Assembly: GCF_003330725.1 (NCBI RefSeq)
Contig: NZ_CP030840.1
Span: 868,001 to 932,000, forward strand
Direction: 5' to 3'
DNA length: 64,000 nt
Source of the DNA: Acidisarcina polymorpha
GTDB lineage: Bacteria > Acidobacteriota > Terriglobia > Terriglobales > Acidobacteriaceae
A program made the translations under genes and the position numbers. The notes under the pieces are model-generated. The model made no database searches. It was given only the letters and a program-made list of their open reading frames with translations, and had not been told where the DNA came from. Below, in pieces: positions 36,025-44,861 of the stretch (position 1 is the stretch's first letter; every line of letters begins with the position of its first letter).

Positions 36025-39000
36025 ATGCCGTCCTTTTTCCGATCAGCGATTTCTGCCATCCTTTGCATTGCGGGTACGACCGCCTTCGCCCAATGCAATA
36101 CCAACGACACGACTGCCCCATGCTTCGCAAATGTGCCGGACATCCTGGGCGGCCGCCAGAGCGTGCTGCAGGACGACGATCTGGTAGTGAACGGAACCTT
36201 TATTAATCCCTCAATAAGCTTTCTCAATTCAGTTGCAGATGGCAGGATTGGTTACACGACGAACTCTCAAATTACGGGTAGCGCCCATACATTCACCGCG
36301 CCGGTTAAATTTGCCCAAACGAATGCGGCTTCGGTGAAGGGTCGAATGTTCAATTTGAAGAATGACCAGGTGGTGACGATCGTCGCCGCAGGAGTACCAG
36401 CGTTTCAAAGCGCGAATATAGTTGGTCTCCCTGGAGGAGTTGTACCCCAGCTGGGCCTGTTCGCCAATGCCTCGGGCGCAATCCCGAAGACACTTTATGG
36501 CGCATCGGGCCGGTTTATCGGCAACGGCTTCGACCAGATGGTCTTTGCCGCCGCGCAGCTCAATTCTCCCGTAAACCAGATTGTTTTGCAGGCCATAGGA
36601 GCCGCTAACCCGAACAACCCCTCTGCTGGAATTATTGCCGGAGCGGCGACAGCGCCGATCAACAATGGATCCGTCATCTATGCCATGACCTCCGGAATTT
36701 TCACCGATCCGCAGCCGGGGCAGGCCCCTCCGGCCGCGCAGATTGCCTTGCTCTCGGGCAATCCCGCGAACGGCGCCGGACTCACGCTCAGCCTTTTCAG
36801 CGTTACCGCGAATCTGAGCATCGCACCTGGCCCTACCTTGAATTTAAGCCTGCCGGGGAGTGACGGGACAGCCACGCTCCATGAAACTGCCATCGCTGCC
36901 GGCCGGTTCTTTGGCGGAAGCCACGACCAGCTTGTCGTGGCCTATGGGTCGACCAGCGGCGCCAATTCCAGCGGCAAGCCGGTCGAGTTGATCACCATCG
37001 ACTTCAACTCGGCGGGGATCCCGGTGCAGAAATCTATCTACAACACTCAAGCTTATGTCCAACCGCTGGCAGTTAGATCGCCCGGGTATTCCGCTATTTA
37101 TCTGCGGGCAGGCCGCTTCAACTGGTTCGGCAACTCCGAGCAAGTCGCTATGTCTACCTTTAGCTATTCATATAAAGGCAACACAGGTTTCTATGCCGGA
37201 ACAGGACAAATTCAGGTCCTCTATCTGCAGCAGAATAGCCAGTCAAAGTGGGTTTTACAAAGCGGACCGCCGCTGAACACGAGTGGTGATACGTATCACT
37301 TCTCCATGGCCGCGGGGAGGTTTGACCAGATGCAAACCGACCCAACGAACCCGAACGCCACAGAACCCGATCCGAATTTGCAACTCGCCGACTTCACATC
37401 CTCCACGATCGATACCGAAGGCGATCAGGTGACCTTGCTGCAGATCTATAGCGTAGACCCTCAAACCTATACCATCAGCTCTGGAAATTCCGATCAGTTG
37501 TTCCTGAGCGATGTGCCCGTTTCGGTTAACGGTTATCTTTCGCTCACAGCCTCCTTGGTCGCCGCCGACATCCAGGGGCGCTCGGTCGCCATCGGACCGC
37601 CGGAGAAGGCGACCGTCACCGGGCACATTCAGCCGGATTTGATTCTCGGCCTTCCTCCTATGCATGTGGATTGGATCGCGCCGGCCGAGGGCAATTCGCC
37701 CAAGGTGCTCAATCTCTCGGTTTATCCCCAGTCGTTCAACACCGCGTACAGCTTTGAGGGTTCGTCCACGGCAAACGCGAGCCGCACCGGAACAACCAGC
37801 TACACGGCGGCCACGAAACGAACTATTGGCGGCAAGATTTCCTACGAGTATCCCGGTGCCGGGGGCATCTCCGTCGAGGCCAAAAAGACCTTCGAGCGGA
37901 CGCACAAGAACGTCGTGGCCAAGAAGTTCAACACCTATAGCGGAGAGAGCACAGGTTTCTCCACCAAAACGATCTTCGACGATGTCGTGGCCGCCAGCTC
38001 GAGCCAAATGAACATCTACAGCTATCGCCTGATCGGGCAGTGCGCGCCGGCAGCCGGGGCCGCGGGGTCGGAAGGCTGCTCCGCCGGCACCCGGCCGCTC
38101 TATGTGCAGTTCTCCGGCCCCGACAATCTCGACTACATCAAAGCGGTGGAAGGCCGCAACGTTGAGTGGTACCAGCCCGTGCAGGAGCCCGGAAACCTGT
38201 TTTCCTACCCCGCCAATCTCCAGCAGTTGGAGGCTGATATCGCCGGGGGCGCCACCCTCGAGCCGCTCACGCCGACCAACAACATCTGGGACTCGCAAGT
38301 CTCGTCGAAGTTCTTCGTGAACTGGACGGAAGGGAACGGAAACGCGGTGAACAGCAGCTCCATCGCATCCCATTCGTTCGACTCGCAGGTGTCGGTCTCC
38401 GCCAACGCGGGGATCTTCGGCTTCGACGTGAGCGCCAACACGGGTTTCGGCTACAACACCAGCTCGTCTGTCCGCACCCTGAACCAGTCCGTCAGCTCCT
38501 TGCAGGCATCTTCGGGAGTGACGCTGAACCGGGGCGTCGGCGGCCAGGTTGCCAACGAAGCTGTTTACGACTACTCAGGCCAGTCCCTGATCTACGGGCA
38601 ACGGCCGCCTCCAGGCACCATCCAGAGCGATATCCCGAACACCGCACCGGTGCAGGCGCCGGGCTACATCACCGCCGCCCACACCGCGGATATGCTGAGC
38701 CAGGGAATCGTCAACTCCGGCAACTTCTGGCCGCAAGCCTATGGATCGCAGCCCGACCTGGCGCTAAACCATCCTCAGCGCTGGACGCAACACGCGCCGT
38801 ACGGAATCTACGCGCAGCAGGTCTGGTTTAACTGCCCGGTCGGGTTCACCTCCTCAGGTCCTTCGCCTTCGTGCACACCCAATGGTGAGTTGCCTGGGCC
38901 GGCCTCGATCGCCGACGCCTCGTTCTACTACATGAAGGGGCTCTTCGCGACCCCCGGCGGCGCGACAAATGGGCCTCAGATCACCTCCACGGCGCTCGGC

Positions 39001-40164
39001 CAGAAGGTGAACCTCCGCGCTCGGATTTACAACTACAGCTTGGCCAACTTTCCCGCCGGCACGATCACCCACGTTCAGTTCTACGCCCAGCCGTGGGACA
39101 GTCAGAATGGACAGTTCACCGGCCAGACTGGCGGGGATGGCTTTGCCCCGGCTATTTTCATCGGCGAAGGCACCGACTCCACCGGCAATCCGCTTGCCCC
39201 GGTCCCCGCATTTTGCGGCGGCGCGAGCGGCGGCGATCCCTGTCTCGACTCTACGGCGAGCAATTGGGAATTTGCCTACACTACCTGGGACACCAGCAAG
39301 GGGAACATCGCCCCGAACAGCACCTGGAAGTTTTGGGTCGTGGTTTGGGCGGAATACAATGGGGCCTTGGTGAGCGAGATCTCTGGTCACGGCTTAAAGT
39401 CCGCTCCCGCCATACCGTTCAACTCGCTGGCCGACGTGCCGATCGAGACTTACAGCAACAACCTCGGGTTCTACAATCAAGTCTTCACCGTACTTGGTGC
39501 GAACAACTCCGCAGGGGCGTCCAAGACGTCTCGGCTCACCGTTTCCAACCTGCGGCTGCGGTCGGGTTCGACGACGTTGCGCGATTTGCCGGTCACGATC
39601 ACGGCTGACCACCGCTCCTCCGGCGGCGAATTTAAGTCGGTGCTGGCGCTTTATTACGACGGCGATCCGGAAAGCGAGGGCACATTGTTCGATACGCAGA
39701 ATATCGACCGCGTCGCGTCCGACGGCCTCCTTGACACAGCCCGATTCACTCCTAAGACCTGCGGGGTCCATCGGATTTTCGTGAGGTCTGTCCCGCAAGA
39801 TGGCTCGGCGCTAGCCGCCAGCGCCGAGACAACAATCGATGTGAGGATCGATGCCGCGCAGGCCATCCAGTCCGTAGACGACCTTAGTGCCTATCTCCTC
39901 AAACAGCATGTCTCCGAGGAATTGCGGTGCGATCTGAATCGCTACCTCGCGGACGCCCGACAGGACTTCAAGAACCATCGAGATGGGAAGGGTCGGCGCG
40001 ACCTCGACCGGTTCAAGGAAGAGTTGCATAAGCACGGAAACGCTTTCGAGAAGACCGTTGCCGAAGCCATGCGAGAACAGGCGGAAGACATTCTTGGATG
40101 CATTCCGCCTTGCAGAGGGGACGACAGGGAGGAGGAACCTGCATTCTCTGGCGGGGGGAACTAA
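36025..40164 (+). CDS. Giant secreted protein, 1379 aa, FG-GAP-like N-terminus and FIMAH-like C-terminus
   Basis: A signal peptide (FRSAISAILCIAGTTAFAQ) opens the protein. Residues about 150-520 contain degenerate propeller repeats of the form 'aAGRFxGxxxDQLVVA' (GRFIGNGFDQMVFAA, AGRFFGGSHDQLVVAYG, AGRFNWFGNSEQVAMS, AAGRFDQM). Residues about 570-660 are rich in alternating Ser/Thr and hydrophobic residues (FEGSSTANASRTGTTSY, 'ISVEAKKTFERTHKN', 'FNTYSGESTGFSTKTIF'), and a similar stretch at about 775-840 (IASHSFDSQVSVSANAG) recalls beta-hairpin regions of aerolysin-type pore formers. The last 90 residues form a helical FIMAH-like module ('DDLSAYLLKQHVSEELRCDL', 'DLDRFKEELHKHG'). No enzyme motif was found. 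The sequence looks intact; GAGGAGCGTCTC precedes the ATG. The pore-former idea is speculation. Confidence 0.75.
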   Translation: MPSFFRSAISAILCIAGTTAFAQCNTNDTTAPCFANVPDILGGRQSVLQDDDLVVNGTFINPSISFLNSVADGRIGYTTNSQITGSAHTFTAPVKFAQTNAASVKGRMFNLKNDQVVTIVAAGVPAFQSANIVGLPGGVVPQLGLFANASGAIPKTLYGASGRFIGNGFDQMVFAAAQLNSPVNQIVLQAIGAANPNNPSAGIIAGAATAPINNGSVIYAMTSGIFTDPQPGQAPPAAQIALLSGNPANGAGLTLSLFSVTANLSIAPGPTLNLSLPGSDGTATLHETAIAAGRFFGGSHDQLVVAYGSTSGANSSGKPVELITIDFNSAGIPVQKSIYNTQAYVQPLAVRSPGYSAIYLRAGRFNWFGNSEQVAMSTFSYSYKGNTGFYAGTGQIQVLYLQQNSQSKWVLQSGPPLNTSGDTYHFSMAAGRFDQMQTDPTNPNATEPDPNLQLADFTSSTIDTEGDQVTLLQIYSVDPQTYTISSGNSDQLFLSDVPVSVNGYLSLTASLVAADIQGRSVAIGPPEKATVTGHIQPDLILGLPPMHVDWIAPAEGNSPKVLNLSVYPQSFNTAYSFEGSSTANASRTGTTSYTAATKRTIGGKISYEYPGAGGISVEAKKTFERTHKNVVAKKFNTYSGESTGFSTKTIFDDVVAASSSQMNIYSYRLIGQCAPAAGAAGSEGCSAGTRPLYVQFSGPDNLDYIKAVEGRNVEWYQPVQEPGNLFSYPANLQQLEADIAGGATLEPLTPTNNIWDSQVSSKFFVNWTEGNGNAVNSSSIASHSFDSQVSVSANAGIFGFDVSANTGFGYNTSSSVRTLNQSVSSLQASSGVTLNRGVGGQVANEAVYDYSGQSLIYGQRPPPGTIQSDIPNTAPVQAPGYITAAHTADMLSQGIVNSGNFWPQAYGSQPDLALNHPQRWTQHAPYGIYAQQVWFNCPVGFTSSGPSPSCTPNGELPGPASIADASFYYMKGLFATPGGATNGPQITSTALGQKVNLRARIYNYSLANFPAGTITHVQFYAQPWDSQNGQFTGQTGGDGFAPAIFIGEGTDSTGNPLAPVPAFCGGASGGDPCLDSTASNWEFAYTTWDTSKGNIAPNSTWKFWVVVWAEYNGALVSEISGHGLKSAPAIPFNSLADVPIETYSNNLGFYNQVFTVLGANNSAGASKTSRLTVSNLRLRSGSTTLRDLPVTITADHRSSGGEFKSVLALYYDGDPESEGTLFDTQNIDRVASDGLLDTARFTPKTCGVHRIFVRSVPQDGSALAASAETTIDVRIDAAQAIQSVDDLSAYLLKQHVSEELRCDLNRYLADARQDFKNHRDGKGRRDLDRFKEELHKHGNAFEKTVAEAMREQAEDILGCIPPCRGDDREEEPAFSGGGN

Positions 40165-40177
40165 ATAGATTCCTGTT

Positions 40178-40640
40178 TTGCCACAGCGTGAAAGCGACGC
40201 GTACCTCTTCAAACCGGGTAACGCCTATCGCGTCCTCCGCAGCACTTACACCGATACGCCGCTACCCAACGACGAACCCGTCGGAGAGAATCCTCTTGAC
40301 GGCGCGGCGATCGACTATTACTTGCTGGAGTCGACCTCAGGTCCGATTACTTTGGAGATTCTCGATACGAACGGCAAGTTAGTCCGGAAGTACGCCAGCA
40401 CTGACCCGCCCTACGCAAGTGAACAGCAGCTTGAGAAGCAGTTGATTCCTCTCTACTGAATCAAGATGCCGCAGACGCTGTGCGCCGGGGCGGGAATGAA
40501 TCAGGGGCAGCGACTTCGAGCTCAACATCGGGCAAGACCTCTCGATCGGTTATCTCAGGCCGACACTGCCATGCGGCTTTATCTGCAGGAGACGTTCACC
40601 TTCCGCGTCCTGACTGGCGAAGCGTCGGTGGTGCATGCGC
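40178..40640 (+). pseudogene. Relic of a VPS10/BNR-repeat glycosidase-like protein
   Basis: PQRESDAYLFKPGNAYRVLR, 'NDEPVGENPLDGAAIDYYLL', and 'PITLEILDTNGKLVRKYAS' match the segment after the BNR propeller of large secreted sortilin-like proteins ('a.LF.p..ayR......G.NPp.GA.idYyl......vtLeIlDa.Gk.VR.fss'). A TGA at 40457-40459 stands where these proteins have Trp, and the frame continues IKMPQTLCAGAGMNQ (normally 'W..p...sa..GmhR'). The propeller before and the rest after are gone. Confidence 0.6.
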
Positions 40641-40703
40641 CTTCCGATCCGCCATTTGCTTAAACGGCGCTGCCAGATTCGCGCGGCTTCGTTATCAAAG
40701 GCG

Positions 40704-41354
40704 CTAATGAGTCGGTAATATCCCTTGCTCGATGGCCACCGTGGAAGCTTCCGTGCGGTCACAGACTTCCAGTTTGCCGATGATTCGATTGACGTGGTTG
40801 CGAACGGTAAATTTGCTGATGTCGAGCACCCGGCCAATGTCTTTGTTCGTGAGCCCCTTGGAGAGCAACTCTAAGATCTGCACCTCGCGAGCGCTCAATC
40901 CGTGACGCCCTTGGCGTTCCGAAAGGCGCTCCGCGATCCTCTGCGGAAAATGAGTGTTGCCGGCGTACACCGTTTTAATGGCGGCGATAATTTCATCTCT
41001 CGAAGTATCTTTGACTAAGTACCCCATGGCCCCCGCTTCGACTGCGCGGTAAATCTCTTCATCGAACTCAAAGTTGGAGAGGATAACGACCCGAGGCGGA
41101 GCAGCCAATTTCTTGAATGCCTGCAAGGTCTGGATCCCATCCATATGGGGCATGCGGAGATCGAGCAGGACCACATCCACCGGCTTGCTCTCAAGAAGCT
41201 CGAGCGCTTCGCGCCCACCGTGCACTGAGCCAACCACTTTAAGGCTTGACTGTTTGCGCAGCATGCTGTTGAGCCCGGCGCGCACGACCGGGTGATCGTC
41301 GACGATGAGCAGGCGAATGCCATTCTCGTGTGAGTTCTTTTCCGATGTGGTCAT
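40704..41354 (-). CDS. NarL/FixJ-family response regulator
   Basis: A 216-residue regulator. The receiver domain (about 12-130) has the acidic pair Asp19-Asp20, phospho-acceptor Asp65 (VDVVLLDLRMP), Ser/Thr at VVILSNFE and Lys in YLVKDTS. The LuxR-type helix-turn-helix (about 150-210) reads LSAREVQILELLSKGLTNKD, 'GRVLDISKFTVRNHVNRIIGKL'. It is the last gene of a three-gene operon with the kinase (7-base gap) and the binding protein, so it is the natural partner of that kinase. A tandem direct repeat at 44643-44676 in the divergent promoter region is a candidate target. Confidence 0.93.
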   Translation of the reverse strand: MTTSEKNSHENGIRLLIVDDHPVVRAGLNSMLRKQSSLKVVGSVHGGREALELLESKPVDVVLLDLRMPHMDGIQTLQAFKKLAAPPRVVILSNFEFDEEIYRAVEAGAMGYLVKDTSRDEIIAAIKTVYAGNTHFPQRIAERLSERQGRHGLSAREVQILELLSKGLTNKDIGRVLDISKFTVRNHVNRIIGKLEVCDRTEASTVAIEQGILPTH

Positions 41355-41361
41355 GTCTTTC

Positions 41362-43491
41362 CTATGACTTCGAGGTGTACTCTTGCCAAACTGTCGACAA
41401 AGTTCTTTTGGGAGGAGCCGACTCTAGTTGGACCGACGTCCCATTTCCCGGAGAACTACGAATCTCGAGCACAGCCCCGATACTCTCCGCGCGCTTTCCC
41501 ATGCTGCGAATCCCGAAACCAGCCGAATCCTCGCCCACCGGAAATCCCCTGCCATTGTCTTCAACGAGCAGTCTCACCGTCGCTTGCTCGTAGGCGATGG
41601 CAATCGTGAGCGTCGTGGCGCCCGAGTGGCGAACGGCATTGGCGATCGCCTCCTGGCCGATGCGAAAAAAAGCGTCAACAACCCGCGGGGAGATTCCGCC
41701 TGGATTGCCCTTGCTGAAGGTCTGCACCTGCATCGATCCCCCATTGACGATCCTGCGAGCGGACTGGTCCAACGCCTCCAAAAGGCTTGAGTCCGCCAGC
41801 GCATTCGATCGTAACGCAGTGATGCTGCGCCTGGCTTCCTCATGGCTGGCTCGAACCAGATCGTTGGCAAGGTCGATATGCTCGCGAAGTTCCTCTTCAT
41901 TGCCAACTTCATCGCGGATCGCCTGGAGCTGAAAACCAATTCCGGCAAAGCTTTGCGCGAGAGTGTCGTGCATATCGTGCGCCAGCCTTTCTCTTTCTTC
42001 GAAGACGGCGCGAAGCTTCATCTTGTTGACCCTGCTATGAATAGCCTGCGCTGCAAGCCCCACCAGCAGCAGCACGATGATACCGGCCACGATGTGACCG
42101 GTGCTCCACCACGGAGGTCCCTCCATTACCTGAATGTCATCGATTGCCGGCAGGATGACAGCGAAAGGAGTTTCGTTATGCGTATACGTGGGGTCGACCA
42201 CGCAAATGCCATGAAGGCGCAATCGGCTTCCTTCCTGGAGCCTCCAAGGAAAGGAACCGCGCCCTCTACTGCCGACGATGACGCGAAAGTTTTCGCTGCC
42301 GCTTCTCATGGTCATGATGAGGCTGCGATTTGGCCCTTCCTGTTTCCGCTCGAGCACGCCCTCTATCTCGACAAAGACGGCGTCAAAGTTGCCGGTCGCC
42401 GCCTGAGAAGCAGTCACTACCACTGCAGGAACCGGAGAATGAGACCATAGAATACGAATGCTCTTATCTTTCAGAACGGAGCTGAAGTCGCCCAGCACCA
42501 GATCGCCGCTGGCCTCGACTTCATCCCCGATCTCAAGCGGCAAGCGCTGATCGTTGCGCGAGATTGCAAGGCCGCCGGTGGAATCCTGAATGAAGAGCAC
42601 CGGGGTTGTAAGAGTCACAATCCCGCGAACGGTGACCTGCGTGCGTTTGTTCGGAGCAAGAAGGCGAAGGTTGTTGATCGGCACCGCGTGCGAATCAAAA
42701 CGAGGATTCTGCATCGAGCGATAGATTGGATCAAGGTTGCGGGCAAGAGAATCATAAGCAGCACCACCGACGACGTCTGCCGGGTGGCCAATCGGCGGGG
42801 CGTCGGGGCCGATCATTGCTATCTCATCCGTACGGCTGGCGGGGCGAATTTGCACATTGCGCCACAAAGCGCCGGTTGCGTAAGACTTGAGCCCAAACCT
42901 CCCCGATTGCAGACAGTTCCGATTTCGTATAGCCGTGGTCGTCGTCTCTCCGGAGGGCGAGGTTGCAGTGGCTACAAAATCGCATTCGTATGCGAGAAAT
43001 TTCAGGTGATACCACGTCTGGGTGTTGACCCTCGGATTGATTGGCACTACGCGGTACTCTCGCCAGCCAAAATCGGCGCGGCCAAGAATGAGCGAGTCAT
43101 CCAGGGTGCGCAAGCCGGCGAAGTATCCGTTGTAAGCGTCGACTCCTTCTTCTTCATTCCTCGCTCGAAGGATGAGGCCCGCATCGCCGAACTGGCCCAA
43201 TAGCTGGATATCCGCTTCGACAGAATAATTCCTCCAATCCGCCGACCCTGTCATGAGCTTGGCTCCGCGCTCGTCCGAGTTATTGCGCATGGCGCCATCG
43301 ACCGCCTCCCATGTGCCACCGTAGGCGGTCCACTCATCTCTCTTGTCCAACGACGCGAAATGAATTGGAGGCGAATCCGGATGAGCGGAATTGAAGAACC
43401 ACCAGAGCGCTAAAGCCGGCACCACGACAAGCGCCACCCCGATCGCGATGCGGAGGAGTATGCCTCTCTGCGCTGTGGAGGCACTACTCAT
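41362..43491 (-). CDS. Hybrid-sensing histidine kinase with large extracytoplasmic region
   Basis: A 709-residue kinase. After a membrane segment (LLRIAIGVALVVVPALALWWFF) comes a beta-sandwich sensor (about 40-230: WTAYGGTWEAVDGAMRNNSD, 'NYSVEADIQLLGQFGDAGLIL') resembling the LamG/DUF1080 sugar-binding fold, then an OB-like part ('VTVRGIVTLTTPVLFIQDST'). A second membrane helix (HIVAGIIVLLLVGLAAQAI) leads to a HisKA_3 domain with phospho-acceptor His near residue 508 (RERLAHDMHDTLAQ) and a HATPase ('IGQEAIANAVRHSGA', 'VEDNGRGFPVG'). Start at ATG 43491: it overlaps the stop of the upstream gene by eight bases (ATGAGTAG), implying translational coupling. Substrate sensed is probably a carbohydrate. 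Confidence 0.9.
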   Translation of the reverse strand: MSSASTAQRGILLRIAIGVALVVVPALALWWFFNSAHPDSPPIHFASLDKRDEWTAYGGTWEAVDGAMRNNSDERGAKLMTGSADWRNYSVEADIQLLGQFGDAGLILRARNEEEGVDAYNGYFAGLRTLDDSLILGRADFGWREYRVVPINPRVNTQTWYHLKFLAYECDFVATATSPSGETTTTAIRNRNCLQSGRFGLKSYATGALWRNVQIRPASRTDEIAMIGPDAPPIGHPADVVGGAAYDSLARNLDPIYRSMQNPRFDSHAVPINNLRLLAPNKRTQVTVRGIVTLTTPVLFIQDSTGGLAISRNDQRLPLEIGDEVEASGDLVLGDFSSVLKDKSIRILWSHSPVPAVVVTASQAATGNFDAVFVEIEGVLERKQEGPNRSLIMTMRSGSENFRVIVGSRGRGSFPWRLQEGSRLRLHGICVVDPTYTHNETPFAVILPAIDDIQVMEGPPWWSTGHIVAGIIVLLLVGLAAQAIHSRVNKMKLRAVFEERERLAHDMHDTLAQSFAGIGFQLQAIRDEVGNEEELREHIDLANDLVRASHEEARRSITALRSNALADSSLLEALDQSARRIVNGGSMQVQTFSKGNPGGISPRVVDAFFRIGQEAIANAVRHSGATTLTIAIAYEQATVRLLVEDNGRGFPVGEDSAGFGIRSMGKRAESIGAVLEIRSSPGNGTSVQLESAPPKRTLSTVWQEYTSKS

Positions 43492-44455
43492 TGCCTTGCC
43501 ACCAGTGAGCTGTGAAAATCTGATGCATTGCATCGGAGTCGATATTGTCGCGGGTCAGTAACTCAGGTTCGACAAGCGTCTTCTCTGAAATAGTCTCCCC
43601 GCGCAGTCTGCGGTAAATCTGCTCCATTGCAAGCCGTCCTATCTTGTAGCTATTTTGGACGATCACCGAATCAAGTCCGCCGTTTCGGATGGGCGGCACC
43701 AAATCCTGGTCGAAGCCGATCAGCTTGATCGCTACAGTCTGCTTAAACTCGACCAAAGCGTAATAAGCTCCGCGAGTGGCATCGGCAGAGAGCGCGACGA
43801 TTGCACTGGGGGTGATTCCACTTTGCAAAAGCTCCTCGGCGACTTCCTGCTCCTGGGCGACGCCGGCCTGTCCCAACCGCCGGGCTACTACGTTGATGTG
43901 GGGAAATTCAGAAGCCAGGGTCTCTTCGAAGCTTCTCTCGCGAAGTGTGAGACTCCACAGCTTGGGATCGAGACCGAGGACCGCAACGGACCCTTCTCCT
44001 CCTAATATCTCTCCCAGTCGGCGTGCCGCAAGCTGGCCACCTGAAACCTCATCATTCAGAACGTAGGACAAATTGTGGTCCGGCTCGATGCCCAGTTCGG
44101 TTCCGACGACGACGATCGGTATATGTTTCGCAAGCACCTGCTGGACCGGCGTTCGCAGTGCCAAGGTTTCATCAGGCGCAAGCACGATGCCGCGGTAGCG
44201 CTTCCTTACGATCCTCTCCAGCAGCCCAATCTGCTTCTGTACATCGTTCGAAAGCGTGGGAGCGTTCCAGTAGACGGTCATCCCATGAGCGCGCGCTACC
44301 TCTTCCGCACCGGCGTGCGCCGGCTCCCACAGGGCGGTGCCGCACGCGCGCGGGATCACAGCGACTGTCGGCGGGGCAGGCTTACAGGACGACAAAATGA
44401 GGAGGAGAGAGCCCGCGATCGCCACACCGGCGCGCCGGAAAACTACGGAACCCAT
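43484..44455 (-). CDS. Periplasmic sugar-binding lipoprotein (RbsB/LacI-like)
   Basis: A 323-residue type-1 periplasmic binding protein. The start at ATG 44455 gives a lipoprotein signal (AGVAIAGSLLLILSSC, lipobox LSSC). The two-lobe fold is evident: 'TVAVIPRACGTALWEPAHAGAEE', 'RYRGIVLAPDETLALRTPVQ', 'IVVVGTELG', 'GGQLAARRLGEILGGEGSVAVLG', 'AIVALSADATRGAYYAL', 'KLIGFDQDLVPPIRNGGLDSVIVQN'. Normally this protein feeds an ABC importer, but no permease or ATPase is present. Instead it is translationally coupled to a sensor kinase, so its job is most likely ligand sensing. It is divergent from the TonB receptor at 44862. Confidence 0.88.
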   Translation of the reverse strand: MGSVVFRRAGVAIAGSLLLILSSCKPAPPTVAVIPRACGTALWEPAHAGAEEVARAHGMTVYWNAPTLSNDVQKQIGLLERIVRKRYRGIVLAPDETLALRTPVQQVLAKHIPIVVVGTELGIEPDHNLSYVLNDEVSGGQLAARRLGEILGGEGSVAVLGLDPKLWSLTLRERSFEETLASEFPHINVVARRLGQAGVAQEQEVAEELLQSGITPSAIVALSADATRGAYYALVEFKQTVAIKLIGFDQDLVPPIRNGGLDSVIVQNSYKIGRLAMEQIYRRLRGETISEKTLVEPELLTRDNIDSDAMHQIFTAHWWQGNE

Positions 44456-44861
44456 CGCCAAACTAATTTCTCCACGCTCATCAGTATTGACAAGAACTGA
44501 AATGTGAGCGGATTTTGATTCTCTCCCAGGTTCATCTCCCGCATAGTACACCTGCTCTTAGGACCTTGGCTTACCGATGAGACCCATTGTCATCCGCAAT
44601 TGCAGGACACTCGAAGCGGTCTGAGGAGAGTCTCCGTTGGACGGGGACGCGTTAGTACGGGGGGACGCATTGGTACATATGACCCATTGCACGTCGTATC
44701 TGAGCGAGCATACGGTTCATGGTGCTCGGAGTTGCCAGCGATTTCCCTGCACTACCGGGTCTGGCGAGTAAACCTTTTCTCAGAGTTCATTGCCAGCATG
44801 ACCGAGGCGACGAGTTTCATATTCATTCGCCATTGAAAGACCTTTTGGTTGGGGGGTATTT
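44456..44861. promoter_or_regulatory. Divergent promoter region between sensor operon and receptor operon
   Basis: A 406-base gap between the start of the binding-protein gene (minus) and the receptor gene (plus), where both operons must have their promoters. It contains the 16-bp tandem repeat listed at 44643-44676. GGGGGG before ATG 44862 is the receptor's ribosome binding site. No confident -35/-10 pair was assigned. Confidence 0.55.
44643..44676. repeat. Tandem 16-bp direct repeat, candidate regulator site
   Basis: GGGGACGCGTTAGTAC (44643-44658) and GGGGACGCATTGGTAC (44661-44676) match at 14 of 16 positions with an 18-base period. Direct repeats in a divergent promoter region are typical regulator targets; the NarL-type protein of the operon is the obvious candidate. 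Confidence 0.5.

Noticed and set aside
37255-38373. Minus-strand frame of 372 aa inside the giant secreted protein gene
   Set aside because: Antisense to a well-supported gene, composition atypical (Gly/Arg/Val-rich), no recognisable domain.
11594-40180. Shared 14-mer AGATTCCTGTTTTG near 11594 and 40167
   Set aside because: Several 14-base matches are expected by chance in a 64-kb window; flanks do not match.
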